Positions 17,833 through 26,749 of a DNA stretch of 64,000 nt are shown one piece after another. The first letter of the stretch is position 1; every line of letters begins with the position of its first letter. Both the position numbers and the translations under genes were made by a program. Source of the DNA: Ardenticatenales bacterium. Its GTDB lineage: Bacteria > Chloroflexota > Anaerolineae > Ardenticatenales > Ardenticatenaceae. Where the stretch lies: positions 62,001 through 126,000 of the forward strand of contig JACKAZ010000002.1 of assembly GCA_020634795.1 (NCBI GenBank). Reading direction: 5' to 3'. The notes below the pieces were generated by a model. It was not told where the DNA came from. It searched no databases and saw only the letters and a list, made by a program, of their open reading frames with translations.

Positions 17833-18732
17833 TTAGCCCATCCACAGGCGCAGCAGGTAATAGCAGGTGGGCAAGACGACGATCAGGCTATTGAGCCGGT
17901 CGAGCAAGCCGCCATGACCGGGCAGCAAGTTGCCCCAATCTTTACGGGCGGCGCTGCGTTTCGCCAATGAGCTCAGCAGATCGCCCCATGCGCTGCCCAG
18001 CCCTATGGTCAGCACCAAGGCGGCCAGTTGCATGAACGAGAAGGGCAGCAGCAAGAAGCGGAAAAGGACGATCCCCAACCCCGCGCCCAGCAGATTGCCG
18101 ATCAACCCTTCCCATGCCTTGTTGGGGCTGATGGTGGGCGCAATGGGGTGGCGGCCCACCGCTTTGCCCACGCTGTACGCCCCCACATCGGCCAGCCCGC
18201 AACCCGCCAAGATCGCCACCAGCAAGGGCTGGCCCATCGGCAAGGCCCAGAGCAACACGGCATGGCCCAGCGCCCAAATCGTATAGAGGTAGCCCCACGA
18301 GAGCTTCCAGAGCCGTTCTGTCAGATAGGCAATATCGTTGGTCCAGATCGGCCAGAGCGTCAGGAGCAGGAGCGCGACGGTGGGCAGCAGCGGGTAGGCT
18401 GCGGGCCACAGCTTGGCGGTCAGCAGCGTCAGCAGGCCACTCTGTAAAAGTAGCTCTCGCTCGCCCTCGGTCAGCCGGGCCGCACGCGCAAATTCAACCA
18501 CCAAGATGCCGATGCAGATCCCCAGCAAGAGCAGCGCCACCATGCCCCCGACAAAAACCGTCGTCAGGTAGAGCGGCAGCAGAAGGAGCCAACCGACGTA
18601 GCGGGCACCCATTTCCCCGTCCACAATCTGGCGGAGATCGAAGCGCGCCAGCAGCAACATCAGCACACCCCCGCCCGCCAGAATGTAGCCGATTGACCAG
18701 AGCGTCGGGGTCAAGGCTTCAGCACTGTTCAT
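17833..18732 (-). CDS. Phosphatidate cytidylyltransferase-like protein (CdsA family)
   Basis: 299 residues with about eight membrane helices. The C-terminal CdsA signature is present as SLAKRSAARKDWGNLLPGHG followed by GLLDRLNS. The final aspartate of the usual DR-x-D is Asn here. Family members make CDP-diacylglycerol from CTP and phosphatidic acid in the inner membrane. It overlaps the CDP-alcohol phosphotransferase gene by 14 bases and forms a trio with it and a methyltransferase. This resembles E. coli ynbB in the ynbABC cluster more than the housekeeping cdsA. Confidence 0.8.
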   Translation of the reverse strand: MNSAEALTPTLWSIGYILAGGGVLMLLLARFDLRQIVDGEMGARYVGWLLLLPLYLTTVFVGGMVALLLLGICIGILVVEFARAARLTEGERELLLQSGLLTLLTAKLWPAAYPLLPTVALLLLTLWPIWTNDIAYLTERLWKLSWGYLYTIWALGHAVLLWALPMGQPLLVAILAGCGLADVGAYSVGKAVGRHPIAPTISPNKAWEGLIGNLLGAGLGIVLFRFLLLPFSFMQLAALVLTIGLGSAWGDLLSSLAKRSAARKDWGNLLPGHGGLLDRLNSLIVVLPTCYYLLRLWMG

Positions 18733-19315
18733 AAATCGCCCTCAGTCGTTGGAGGATGGTGAGGGTCAGCAGCAGGGTAAGGAATGGTAGGGCGTGGTTC
18801 AGCCAACGCCAATCGTCGGTCAGCGCAACGACGGCGCAGAGCAGGGCGAGCGCGACCATGCGATCGGCCTTGCCCAGCCAGCCGCCGTATTCCCGCTGCC
18901 CGCTCACCGCTTGGCCCAGCAATCCCACCGTGCTGGTGAGCCATGTCAGCGCCAGCAGCGCCACACCCCAGCGCACTGGCACGGTGGGCAGCAGCGCGAC
19001 CGCACCGAAAATCAGCGTATCGGCGATGCGATCCCCCAGCTCGTTCTTCAGCGCGCCCCACGGTCCCGCCCGCCCTTGCGCGCGGGCCACTTGACCGTCC
19101 AGTGCGTTCAACGTCAGCCGCACTCCTGCCCCCACCACGACAAACCATAGCCAGGCGCTGTGCTGCGGTGCCCACCACAGCGCGATTCCCATCGCAAACG
19201 ACAGCGCCAGCGCGCCGCCCGTCAGCCAGTCGGGGGACAGACGGGCGGCGACCCAGCGATCAACGAGCGGTTGAAGGGTGCGCTGAAAGGTGGGCTTGAG
19301 GCGATAGAGGCCCAT
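18719..19315 (-). CDS. CDP-alcohol phosphatidyltransferase
   Basis: 198 residues from the ATG at 19315; the longer upstream frame has no conserved sequence. Several membrane helices surround the CDP-alcohol motif, written here N-x2-DG-x2-AR-x8-G-x3-N-x3-D (NALDGQVARAQGRAGPWG then ALKNELGD). Two of the four canonical aspartates are asparagine, a variant I recall from YnbA/YnjF-type members. The enzyme would join CDP-diacylglycerol to an unidentified alcohol. It sits between the methyltransferase and the CdsA-like gene in one operon, so its product is probably a modified phospholipid. Confidence 0.8.
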   Translation of the reverse strand: MGLYRLKPTFQRTLQPLVDRWVAARLSPDWLTGGALALSFAMGIALWWAPQHSAWLWFVVVGAGVRLTLNALDGQVARAQGRAGPWGALKNELGDRIADTLIFGAVALLPTVPVRWGVALLALTWLTSTVGLLGQAVSGQREYGGWLGKADRMVALALLCAVVALTDDWRWLNHALPFLTLLLTLTILQRLRAIYEQC

Positions 19316-19349
19316 GCGTGCGCCTTTCTCTGGCGCGTCACGTCCAACG

Positions 19350-20201
19350 CTACTGCCGTCGGCAGACGAAAAGGGTGTTGACGCGATTGGGGGTCGTACG
19401 ACTGTATTCGACCCGGAAGCCGCACCGATCCAGCATCTCGACGAATGCCTCTCGTTTCGGATAATGGACCTCCATCTCCAGCGCTGCGGCAAAGCGGCTG
19501 GCCCCGTGCGCATGGAAGAGATCGATGATAAGCGTGCCGCCGGGCGCGAGCAGATCGTAGTAGTTGAGCAGCAAAGCGCCCCGCTGAGAGGCGGTGAGCC
19601 AGACTGTCAAACCGACCGAAAGCAGCAGGTGGGCCGGGCGGTAGTTCAAGGTCCGGTAACATTGACCGGTGTTGAGCAGGTCGCAACGGCTGGTGCGTAG
19701 CGGCATGCCTATGGCGTTCGCGAGCGTCTGCGCCGTCGGCAGCACGTCGCCCCGCTCATCCAGATCCAGGCCGTGTACGCGCAGCCGCGCGGCGGTGGGC
19801 CGATCGAGCTGTTGCCAGATGGCACGCAAATCTCGCGCCAAGCCGCAGGGGGCACTGACCATGCGGACCTGCGGGTGGCCTTGCGCCCATAGGGTGCGAA
19901 CCACATGGGCGCTCTCTTCAACGACGAGCTGTAGCCGTTGACGCAGTCCGACATGAATATCTTGCTGAAGGACGACATAGTCGATGAGCTGTCCGACTGG
20001 CCCCAGCAATCCAGAGGGGACGTTTTCATAGGCGCGGTCCGTGACGAAGGCATCGTACTTATGGTCGATGATCTCCCGCCCGTAGTCGCTGAGGAGCAGG
20101 GGCAGCAGCCAGAATTTGCCCCGTCTCATCCAGTGGTGGGCCAACTCTCGTCGTGGGGTCTGGGCAACTTTACGGTGATAGGGGATTGCAGCTTGGGCCA
20201 T
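19350..20201 (-). CDS. Class I SAM methyltransferase (YnbC C-terminal-domain type)
   Basis: 283 residues from the ATG at 20201, chosen because AAGGAG lies eight bases before it; a GTG nine bases earlier overlaps that ribosome site. The SAM-binding region includes VSAPCGLARDL near 115, an acidic LDLDERG, and LAPGGTLIIDLFHAHG near 230. This pattern matches the methyltransferase domain fused to a hydrolase in E. coli YnbC. It is the first gene of the operon with the CDP-alcohol transferase and CdsA-like gene, so it may methylate or help make the lipid head group. The hydrolase half is absent. Confidence 0.75.
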   Translation of the reverse strand: MAQAAIPYHRKVAQTPRRELAHHWMRRGKFWLLPLLLSDYGREIIDHKYDAFVTDRAYENVPSGLLGPVGQLIDYVVLQQDIHVGLRQRLQLVVEESAHVVRTLWAQGHPQVRMVSAPCGLARDLRAIWQQLDRPTAARLRVHGLDLDERGDVLPTAQTLANAIGMPLRTSRCDLLNTGQCYRTLNYRPAHLLLSVGLTVWLTASQRGALLLNYYDLLAPGGTLIIDLFHAHGASRFAAALEMEVHYPKREAFVEMLDRCGFRVEYSRTTPNRVNTLFVCRRQ

Positions 20202-20224
20202 GATGTTCACTCCTTAACGTGGGA

Positions 20225-20301
20225 TGACAGTGACAACAACTGGCTCAACTCTCTCCAAAAGTGACTGTCAATACCAGCGTTCGGACTGTCACAAACTGTC
20301 A
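20225..20301. promoter_or_regulatory. Repeated ACTGTCA words in divergent promoter region
   Basis: One TGACAGTGAC (20225-20234) and three ACTGTCA-type words (at 20264, 20285 and 20295) occur within 77 bases between the methyltransferase gene and the divergent sensor gene. They form direct and inverted repeats and could bind the adjacent regulator. No -10/-35 pair is obvious. Confidence 0.35.
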
Positions 20302-20439
20302 TTCTCCACTTTTCCAGCGAATTATCTCTAAAAATACTCGCCAAACCCCGGCTTCGTGCTAAACTGCTGGTGGAAATTGGGTTAGCGTGCGGCGATTCGC
20401 GCCCGCGAAGGATCGCTCGGACGTCTTTAGGTTCAACTC

Positions 20440-22314
20440 ATGGATCTGTTTCGTACGGCAGACATCACGGTTTCGCTCATTGGCCTCGGCATCTGTTTTT
20501 GGCTGGGCCTACTCTTCTTGCCGGGTCGGACAAGGCGGTTGAGCGCATGGAAAGCGTCGATTCTCTTCTTCATGGGAAGCCTGATCTTCACACTCAACGC
20601 GATGGTTCTGGCGCGCTATGGGGGGAACTATACCCCCTCCGAAGCGCAACGGTGGCTCCTTGTCCCTCTCCCCCTCTTTTGGCTGTCCTTAATGATCGAT
20701 CACTTCCCACTGCGCATGCGTCCCTTCTTGCGCCGTCAGGAATGGATCGGGCGCGTTGGGGGCGTGATCATGGTGATCTTCTTGATCGCCTCGAATCCGC
20801 TGATGCCCTATGGGCCGAGCGATGCCTTTCGCAAAAGCTATTATCCGCTTTACTTCTTCTATATCATCAGCACGGTCGGGCCGACGGTTTACCTTTGCTT
20901 CCGCTACGCCCAAATCGCCCCCACGCCCGCCCAACGGGACGGCAGTCTTGCGCTTGCCGTTGCCACCTCCACGGCCATTGCCTCGGCCATCCTGCGGGTG
21001 GCGACGCGCTCGCTTTGGCCCTCGCTCAGCCTCTTCTGGGGGGATTTCGCCCTCTTCGTTACCGCGATTTTGGTGGGGGGCGCGCTCACCCTCTTTCGCA
21101 TCGCGAGTGGTGAAAGCAACGTGCCGACTTTCCTCTTTCGCTTCGGAACGGCCTTCATCACCACGATGCTTTACGTGGCCGTTGTGGCGATTGCGGGCCT
21201 CTTCTTCCAGATTCCGTGGGTCTTCTTTGTTCCCCTGATCTTGTTGGGTGTGGCGACCCATTGGCTGACAGAATGGACGCGACTCCTCTTCGACAGCACC
21301 TTCTACAGCAAGCCGGTTCAGCGACTGCGCGGGGAGCTGAATCAGATGCTGCAATCGCTCGATCAAGAGCAGTCTTTAGCGATGCAGATTACTCCCGTGC
21401 TCAAGCAGGCGAGTGGGCAGATGGACGCGGTGGCGATGGCGGTCGTCCGTTTTGGGGCGGATGATCGCACAGAACTGGTCGCGCAAAGCCCCGAAGCCTT
21501 GCCGCTGCCGACGCTGACCATGGAGAAGTTGAATATCAGCCGTGCGACCCCCCTCTTGTTGCCCGCCCTGCCGGGGGTGGAGACGGGTGTCACGTGGGGG
21601 ATTCCGCTCCGCCACGACGGGCGGCAATTCGGCACGTTGATCGCCTGGTCGTCGACCCGACGCAGCTTCAACAGCCTAGACATTGCGCAACTGCGGGAGA
21701 TCGGCCACGGCGTGGCGACGCTGTTGCATGTGGGTGAGCAACAGGCATCGCGGGTGGCGGTCATCGAGGCAATGCTGGCCAGTCACCGCACGGAGAACGA
21801 AAGCCTGCGTCATCAGGTGAAACAGTTGATGACGGTGCAGGAAGCCCGCACCGACACCTTGCAGGAGTTGGCGCAACAGAGCCGCTCATGGATCGAAGAA
21901 GTCCTGCGAAACTTGCATAACATTGCCTATCTGGGACAGCATCCGGCGAGCACGTTGCAGATTGTGTCCTCGCAGATCGACCACGAGGCGGCAGAGACCG
22001 TTACCCCGATCGAACAGGGCCACGCCGTGCGGGGCGTGGTGGAAGCACTCGTCGCACGACTGCGGCCCAGCGGCGCGATCCCCACTGAGCCTTACCCCGC
22101 CGAATGGCGACTCTACGCGATCATTCATGGGGCCTACATCTTGGGCGAATCGAGCCGCGACATCATGGGCAAGCTTTACATCAGCGAAGCGACCTACCAT
22201 CGCAGCCGTCGTCAAGCGTTGAATATCTTAGCGGATGCGCTCATTGAGCTGGAGCGGGCCGCCCAGCAGCAGAGAGCGGATGACGACACGGAGCCGGTGG
22301 AGCCGGACAGTTAA
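20440..22314 (+). CDS. Seven-helix membrane sensor with GAF-like and C-terminal HTH regions
   Basis: 624 residues. Seven or eight membrane helices fill 1-280. A GAF-like domain covers about 295-430 (GIPLRHDGRQFGTLIAWSS). A coiled coil follows near 440-490. The last 90 residues contain a helix-turn-helix-like segment (ILGESSRDIMGKLYIS then EATYHRSRRQALNIL). No histidine-kinase core or cyclase domain is present. It is two bases upstream of a response regulator and kinase gene pair, so all three are probably one operon and one signalling unit. It may be a membrane-bound one-component regulator. I do not recognise a named family. Confidence 0.75.
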   Translation: MDLFRTADITVSLIGLGICFWLGLLFLPGRTRRLSAWKASILFFMGSLIFTLNAMVLARYGGNYTPSEAQRWLLVPLPLFWLSLMIDHFPLRMRPFLRRQEWIGRVGGVIMVIFLIASNPLMPYGPSDAFRKSYYPLYFFYIISTVGPTVYLCFRYAQIAPTPAQRDGSLALAVATSTAIASAILRVATRSLWPSLSLFWGDFALFVTAILVGGALTLFRIASGESNVPTFLFRFGTAFITTMLYVAVVAIAGLFFQIPWVFFVPLILLGVATHWLTEWTRLLFDSTFYSKPVQRLRGELNQMLQSLDQEQSLAMQITPVLKQASGQMDAVAMAVVRFGADDRTELVAQSPEALPLPTLTMEKLNISRATPLLLPALPGVETGVTWGIPLRHDGRQFGTLIAWSSTRRSFNSLDIAQLREIGHGVATLLHVGEQQASRVAVIEAMLASHRTENESLRHQVKQLMTVQEARTDTLQELAQQSRSWIEEVLRNLHNIAYLGQHPASTLQIVSSQIDHEAAETVTPIEQGHAVRGVVEALVARLRPSGAIPTEPYPAEWRLYAIIHGAYILGESSRDIMGKLYISEATYHRSRRQALNILADALIELERAAQQQRADDDTEPVEPDS

Positions 22315-22316
22315 TC

Positions 22317-23033
22317 ATGGAACCCCAACCCAAAACCTTGTTGGTCGTTGACGATGAAAGTGATCTGTTGGCGGAACTCTGTCCCATGTTGGAACGGGCC
22401 GGGTATCGGGTGGCGCGGGCGGCGGATGGGCAGGAAGCGCTCGGAAAGGTGCCAACCGTTCAGCCCGATCTGATCATTTTGGACGTGTTGATGCCCAAGA
22501 TGGATGGGCGCGAGCTGCTCCGCCGGTTGCGCCAAGCGGACAATTGGGTGCCGGTGATCCTCCTGACGCAGGTGAACACCGCGATGGAACGGGTGATGAG
22601 TCTGCAGGAGGGCGCCGACGACTACCTCAACAAGCCCTTCGACCCGATGGAACTGTTGGCCCGTATCCAGGCGATTTTGCGCCGCGCCGAACGGTCCGTG
22701 CCGGCCATCACTGTGGCGCAGCAGTTGCGCAGCGGCGAGTTGCAGCTCGATCGCCAAGCGCGTCGGGTCAGCCACCGCGGGAAGTGGGTAGAGCTGACGA
22801 TGCGTGCCTTCGACCTGCTGGTTTACCTGATGCAAAACTCCCAAGAAGCGATCGGCCGCGACCGTCTGCTAGACGAGGTTTGGGGCTGGAGCTATGCCGT
22901 CAGCACGCGGGCGGTGGACATCCGCATTGCGGAAATCCGCAAAGCGTTGGGCGACAACGCCGAGCAGCCGACCTATATCGAGACGGTCACCGGCTACGGG
23001 TACCGCTTCATGCGCCCGGTGCAGGCCGAATGA
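22317..23033 (+). CDS. OmpR/PhoB-family response regulator
   Basis: 238 residues. The receiver domain (1-120) has the acidic pair in VVDDESD, the phosphoacceptor Asp in LIILDVLMPKMDG and the conserved Lys in LNKPFDP. A winged-helix DNA-binding domain (140-235) ends with TYIETVTGYGYRFMRP, typical of the OmpR family. The start is two bases after the sensor gene, and the stop overlaps the kinase start as ATGA, which shows translational coupling. It should be phosphorylated by the next gene's product. Confidence 0.92.
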   Translation: MEPQPKTLLVVDDESDLLAELCPMLERAGYRVARAADGQEALGKVPTVQPDLIILDVLMPKMDGRELLRRLRQADNWVPVILLTQVNTAMERVMSLQEGADDYLNKPFDPMELLARIQAILRRAERSVPAITVAQQLRSGELQLDRQARRVSHRGKWVELTMRAFDLLVYLMQNSQEAIGRDRLLDEVWGWSYAVSTRAVDIRIAEIRKALGDNAEQPTYIETVTGYGYRFMRPVQAE

Positions 23034-23959
23034 TCGGGTGGCGTCGTCTCTTGCCTGTCGCGCTTCCTTTGCTGATCGCGGGGGTGGTGGCGTGGCTGGT
23101 GCGCGCCGGCTGGCTGCCCAATTTCCTCTATACCCTATCCTTACGCTTCGATCTGCCGGGGTTGGTCTGGCGGCTCGCGCTGCTGACCACGGGGGTGGCG
23201 CTGCTCTGGGCCGCGATGCTGCTCTGGAACGATCATCGGTTGAGCCAGGCACGCCGTGCCGACGCCGATTTCCAGAACGCGGCCCGTCGCGATTTCCTGC
23301 GGCGGTTGGATCACGAACTCAAGAACCCGCTGACCATCATCCATCTCGGGGCCAGTAACCTGCGTCAAGATAGCCAGATCACGCCCCGTCAGGCCGCCTC
23401 CTTGCAGCGCATCGTGCAGCAGAGCCAGCGCTTGCAAAAGCTCATCGTCGATCTGCGCTGGTTGACGGAATTGGACGAGGGCAATATCGAGCAGAGCAGT
23501 GTCGATCTGGCCGATGTGTTGGACGAGGCGATCCTACTGGCCAAAGAGGGGATGAACTACGAGGACCGACAGGTGACGCTGAACATCCAGCAGACCCCGT
23601 GGCCGCTCAACCCCGTGCGGGGTGATCGGGAGTTGCTCGTGGTATCGTTTCGCAACCTGCTGGAAAACGCCTTCAAATATACGACCGACACAGACCGGAT
23701 TGAGGTGCGTGCCACGGAGAACGGACAGATGGCCATGATCGAAGTGGCCGATAGCGGTCGCGGCATCGCCGAACAAGAACAGGAACTGATCTTCCAAAAC
23801 CTCTATCGAAGCCAAGATGCGCGGGATATGCCGGGCCGTGGGCTGGGGCTTCCCCTCGTCCAACAGATCGTTAACCTCCACCACGGACGAATCAGCGTCC
23901 GCAGCCGACCGCAAACGGGCACGGTCTTCACCGTGTGGCTCCCCCTCTTCTCCAGTTGA
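23030..23959 (+). CDS. Membrane sensor histidine kinase
   Basis: 309 residues from the ATG at 23030, overlapping the response-regulator stop. Two membrane helices (about 5-25 and 45-65) enclose a very short outside loop, so it probably senses within the membrane or through the partner sensor. The phosphoacceptor is His98 or nearby in LRRLDHELKNPLT. The ATP domain shows the N box NLLENAFKYT, G1 DSGRGI and G2 GRGLGLPLV. It forms a complete two-component pair with the preceding gene; its input may come from the upstream seven-helix protein. Confidence 0.9.
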   Translation: MIGWRRLLPVALPLLIAGVVAWLVRAGWLPNFLYTLSLRFDLPGLVWRLALLTTGVALLWAAMLLWNDHRLSQARRADADFQNAARRDFLRRLDHELKNPLTIIHLGASNLRQDSQITPRQAASLQRIVQQSQRLQKLIVDLRWLTELDEGNIEQSSVDLADVLDEAILLAKEGMNYEDRQVTLNIQQTPWPLNPVRGDRELLVVSFRNLLENAFKYTTDTDRIEVRATENGQMAMIEVADSGRGIAEQEQELIFQNLYRSQDARDMPGRGLGLPLVQQIVNLHHGRISVRSRPQTGTVFTVWLPLFSS

Positions 23960-23990
23960 ATCAGTGGTGGCATGGCGGCCATGTATCAGA

Positions 23991-24054
23991 GCGGTTACAT
24001 CTCCGTTGCGAAGAGTTACAGCGCGGTTATTCGTGGAAACAGCCGAGCGGTTAT
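23991..24054 (+). promoter_or_regulatory. GCGGTTA direct repeats before SH3 lipoprotein
   Basis: GCGGTTA(C/T) occurs at 23991, 24023 and 24047, with a related GAGTTACAG at 24013. Direct repeats upstream of a gene that follows a PhoB-type regulator could be its binding site, but the spacing is irregular. Confidence 0.3.
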
Positions 24055-24125
24055 AGTACGGTCACGGAAGGTAATCACGCCATCCTGACGAAACGATTCG
24101 ACTGTTTTAGCGAAAGGATTGAGCC

Positions 24126-25334
24126 ATGTCGAACACCACGCGACCGCAACGTACAGCTCTGTTGATTGTCGTTACCCTGTTTGTCGCACTACTGTCCGTT
24201 GGTTGCGGACAGTTTGAGCTTTCGACCCGCGCCGAGCGGCTGCCCACGGCGACGGGGGTCGCCACGCTTCCGCCCCCCGACGGTGGGGCGACGGCCACCA
24301 CCACGCCACCTGCTTCGCCCTTCGACGCCACCTACCGCGACGAGATCGCGGGCTTCGCCATCGACTACCCGTCGGAGTGGGAACTGGATGGCGGGTTGCC
24401 GGATGCCGAACCTCGTCCCGACAATTACACGGTCACCGGCCACTCTTGGCTGGCGGGGCCGGGCGGCGGGGGCGGGATTCCCGAAGGGGGCACCAAGTTC
24501 GATCTTTTTGTCGAGCTGGATCGTGCGGACTCTCTTGACGAGGCCGTTGCCAATTGGCGGGAATCCTTTTTGACGAACGAAGAAGCCAAGATACTCTCGG
24601 AGCGGGCCATCACGCTCGGTGACGGGCTGCCAGCAATACGCTTTCGCGTCGAGACCAATTTCGGTGCCTCTGAGGTGACCGTAACGGCACTCCATGGCCA
24701 TCAGATTCTTTTCGGCGGCTTGGGCGACCAAGCGCTGCTCAACGAAATCGTGATGACCCTGCGCCCCTTGCCGCTCGCCGAAAGTGCCGCGCCGACCTCC
24801 GAAGGCCAAATGACGAGTGTCGCCGCGATCCGCGTGGTGGCGGACGGTGCGGGGGCAATGGTCTACAGCGGGCCGGGCACGGACAACGAGGTCGTGGCGT
24901 TGATCCCCACCGGCCTGGCGTTGGAGGTCAGCGGGATGAGCCGAGATAAGGCGTGGTACGAATTGGCGGGCTGCCACGCGCAGAACCCCTATCGACCCGC
25001 GCCCGCGTGCTGGATCTCCACCGATCAGGCCATCAGCTCGCCGATTCGCGGGATCGGGCCGTCCCAACAGCCCAGCCTCCCGACCGAGACGCGCTCCATA
25101 CTGGTCCTGACCGACGACATGGCGCCCATCTATAGCGGCCCGGCCGACAGCTACCCGGTCGTCAGCCAGCTTGCGGGCGGTTTCAGCTTCGCGGTCGAAG
25201 GGGTCAGCCAGGACGGGGCGTGGTGGCGGCTGGCGGAATGTGCCAGTCCGCTCAACGAGCCGCTGGACGAGTGCTGGATCTCCGCCGATCCGTCCGTCGC
25301 CGAGCCGTCCAGCGCGCCGCTCACGGATCAATGA
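24126..25334 (+). CDS. Lipoprotein with two SH3-like domains
   Basis: 402 residues. The lipobox LLSVGC gives a lipidated Cys near residue 26, then a Thr/Pro linker. Residues 60-220 resemble a domain with FAIDYPSEWEL, of the kind used in secreted PsbP-like proteins. Two bacterial SH3-like domains follow (about 235-305 and 320-395), each with a YSGPG or YSGPA start and a W(W/Y)-L core and ending in CWIS. The cysteines in each may pair. It is expected on the outer face of the membrane. It follows the two-component operon by 166 bases and could be a target of it. Confidence 0.8.
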   Translation: MSNTTRPQRTALLIVVTLFVALLSVGCGQFELSTRAERLPTATGVATLPPPDGGATATTTPPASPFDATYRDEIAGFAIDYPSEWELDGGLPDAEPRPDNYTVTGHSWLAGPGGGGGIPEGGTKFDLFVELDRADSLDEAVANWRESFLTNEEAKILSERAITLGDGLPAIRFRVETNFGASEVTVTALHGHQILFGGLGDQALLNEIVMTLRPLPLAESAAPTSEGQMTSVAAIRVVADGAGAMVYSGPGTDNEVVALIPTGLALEVSGMSRDKAWYELAGCHAQNPYRPAPACWISTDQAISSPIRGIGPSQQPSLPTETRSILVLTDDMAPIYSGPADSYPVVSQLAGGFSFAVEGVSQDGAWWRLAECASPLNEPLDECWISADPSVAEPSSAPLTDQ

Positions 25335-25376
25335 GTCGGATAGCGCTCTAACAGGCCTCAGCCCAAGCCCGGTCCC

Positions 25377-26276
25377 CTATACCCTCGACGCCTCCGCCAG
25401 TTGGCCCGCCGTCAAAAAGCCCGCGCTGGCGGAGGCGTGACCGATTTTGTGGGCGGCGAAGGTGATCGCGCGGTGCAACGATGCGTGCGGCGACAGGCCC
25501 GTGAGATGACCGTGGAGGAAGGCCGAGAAGAGGGCGTCGCCCGCGCCGATGGTGTTGACAACGGGGAGGTCGTGGCGGGCAGGCAGACGGGTCAGCAGGC
25601 CGTCGCGCGGCACGGCGAGGAGTGCGCCGTCTGCGCCCAAGCCGATGACCAAGATTTGCGGGGCGTAGCGGTCGATGATCGCCTCGGCCCACGCTTCGGG
25701 GGCCATTGGCAGCCGTTCGTGGCTCATGAAGAGGAGATCGGCGGCGGCCATGAAATCGGCGTTGTACTCATCGTCGAGATCAGCGATGGTGTGGACATCG
25801 CAGGCGATGGCGATGCCCATCCGCTGCGCCACCGCGAGGAGGTCGCGGTTAAAATTGATGTTGCAGAGCACGGCCATCTCGCAGCCTTGCAACGCCTGTG
25901 CCGCGTGAGCCGCGGGATAGCGCTGTTCCTGCATCGCTTTCAAATCGGTGTGAATCTGCCGTCGCCCCGCCCCGTCGTAGAGGATCACCGCTTGGGCCGT
26001 GGCCTTGACCGCGCTGACCACGTGTTCGTCCGCGATGCCATCGGCGGCAAGCGCTGCGCGAATCTGCGTGGCGGCGATGTCATTCCCAATGAGCGAGCAG
26101 AGCCGAACCTCGTGGCCCAGCGCGGTCAGCGCTTTGCTGACGTTGTAGCCCACGCCTGCCACCGCCGATTGAATCCCGAAGAAGGGGAAGTTGACCGGGT
26201 TGTATTCCAGCGGAAAAGCCTTGATCCGCAGTGTGGTTTCTATGTTGATGAGGCCGCTGACGAAGATAGGGGGCAT
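25377..26276 (-). CDS. PfkB-family sugar or nucleoside kinase
   Basis: 299 residues from the ATG at 26276; the frame upstream consists of repeat sequence. The ribokinase fold is shown by an N-terminal GGxG-like AVAGVGYNVSKAL motif and the C-terminal signature NTIGAGDALFSAFLHG, whose GAGD Asp is the catalytic base. It phosphorylates a small hydroxylated substrate with ATP; the family is too broad to name the substrate. There is no Shine-Dalgarno: a GGCGAAT tandem repeat begins at the base next to the start codon. The gene stands alone. Confidence 0.85.
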   Translation of the reverse strand: MPPIFVSGLINIETTLRIKAFPLEYNPVNFPFFGIQSAVAGVGYNVSKALTALGHEVRLCSLIGNDIAATQIRAALAADGIADEHVVSAVKATAQAVILYDGAGRRQIHTDLKAMQEQRYPAAHAAQALQGCEMAVLCNINFNRDLLAVAQRMGIAIACDVHTIADLDDEYNADFMAAADLLFMSHERLPMAPEAWAEAIIDRYAPQILVIGLGADGALLAVPRDGLLTRLPARHDLPVVNTIGAGDALFSAFLHGHLTGLSPHASLHRAITFAAHKIGHASASAGFLTAGQLAEASRV

Positions 26277-26749
26277 GGCGAATGGCGAATGGCGAATGGT
26301 GAGATCATGCGCTGATGCGCGCCACGGAGGATGAAAGTAACGCATGACGATGGGCGGGTGTGCGGGTGTGGGGCCTGGCAAAGCAGTGCCCTATCAACGG
26401 GGCAACAAGGTTCCCATGCTCTATTTTCCACACCGTGATGGTGGCGAGCGACCGTTAGACGGCGCGATGACGCGCACGAACCGGTTTTTTTCAGGGCAGA
26501 ATGGAGAATAGGGGGCGATTGTTTTACCGTTCGGCGCTTGTCGTGAATCAGCCTGTCCTGAGCTTGTCGAAGGAAGAATCCGTTTCGTCGCCTTTTCGTT
26601 GCTCTCACAACGCCTTTTGCACCATGCACCAAACGCCATGAAGACAACGCCCTGAGATACAAACCCTTCTTTACTGCCCAACACGCGACACGCGTTTGTA
26701 GGCAGCTCGGCACGTTCCCCGACCGTGATAGTACCCGATACCTCTCGCC
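26277..26749. repeat. Composite intergenic repeat region
   Basis: 473 bases without a gene. It contains a 7-bp GGCGAAT array (26277-26299) and a segment at 26319-26385 that resembles 59566-59650. A 34-bp sequence at 26547-26580 is almost identical to 28521-28554. A CCATGCACCAAACG(C/A)CATG word near 26622 recurs near 29502. The 26487 segment TTTTCAGGGCAGAATGGAGA also recurs at 59751. Confidence 0.75.
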
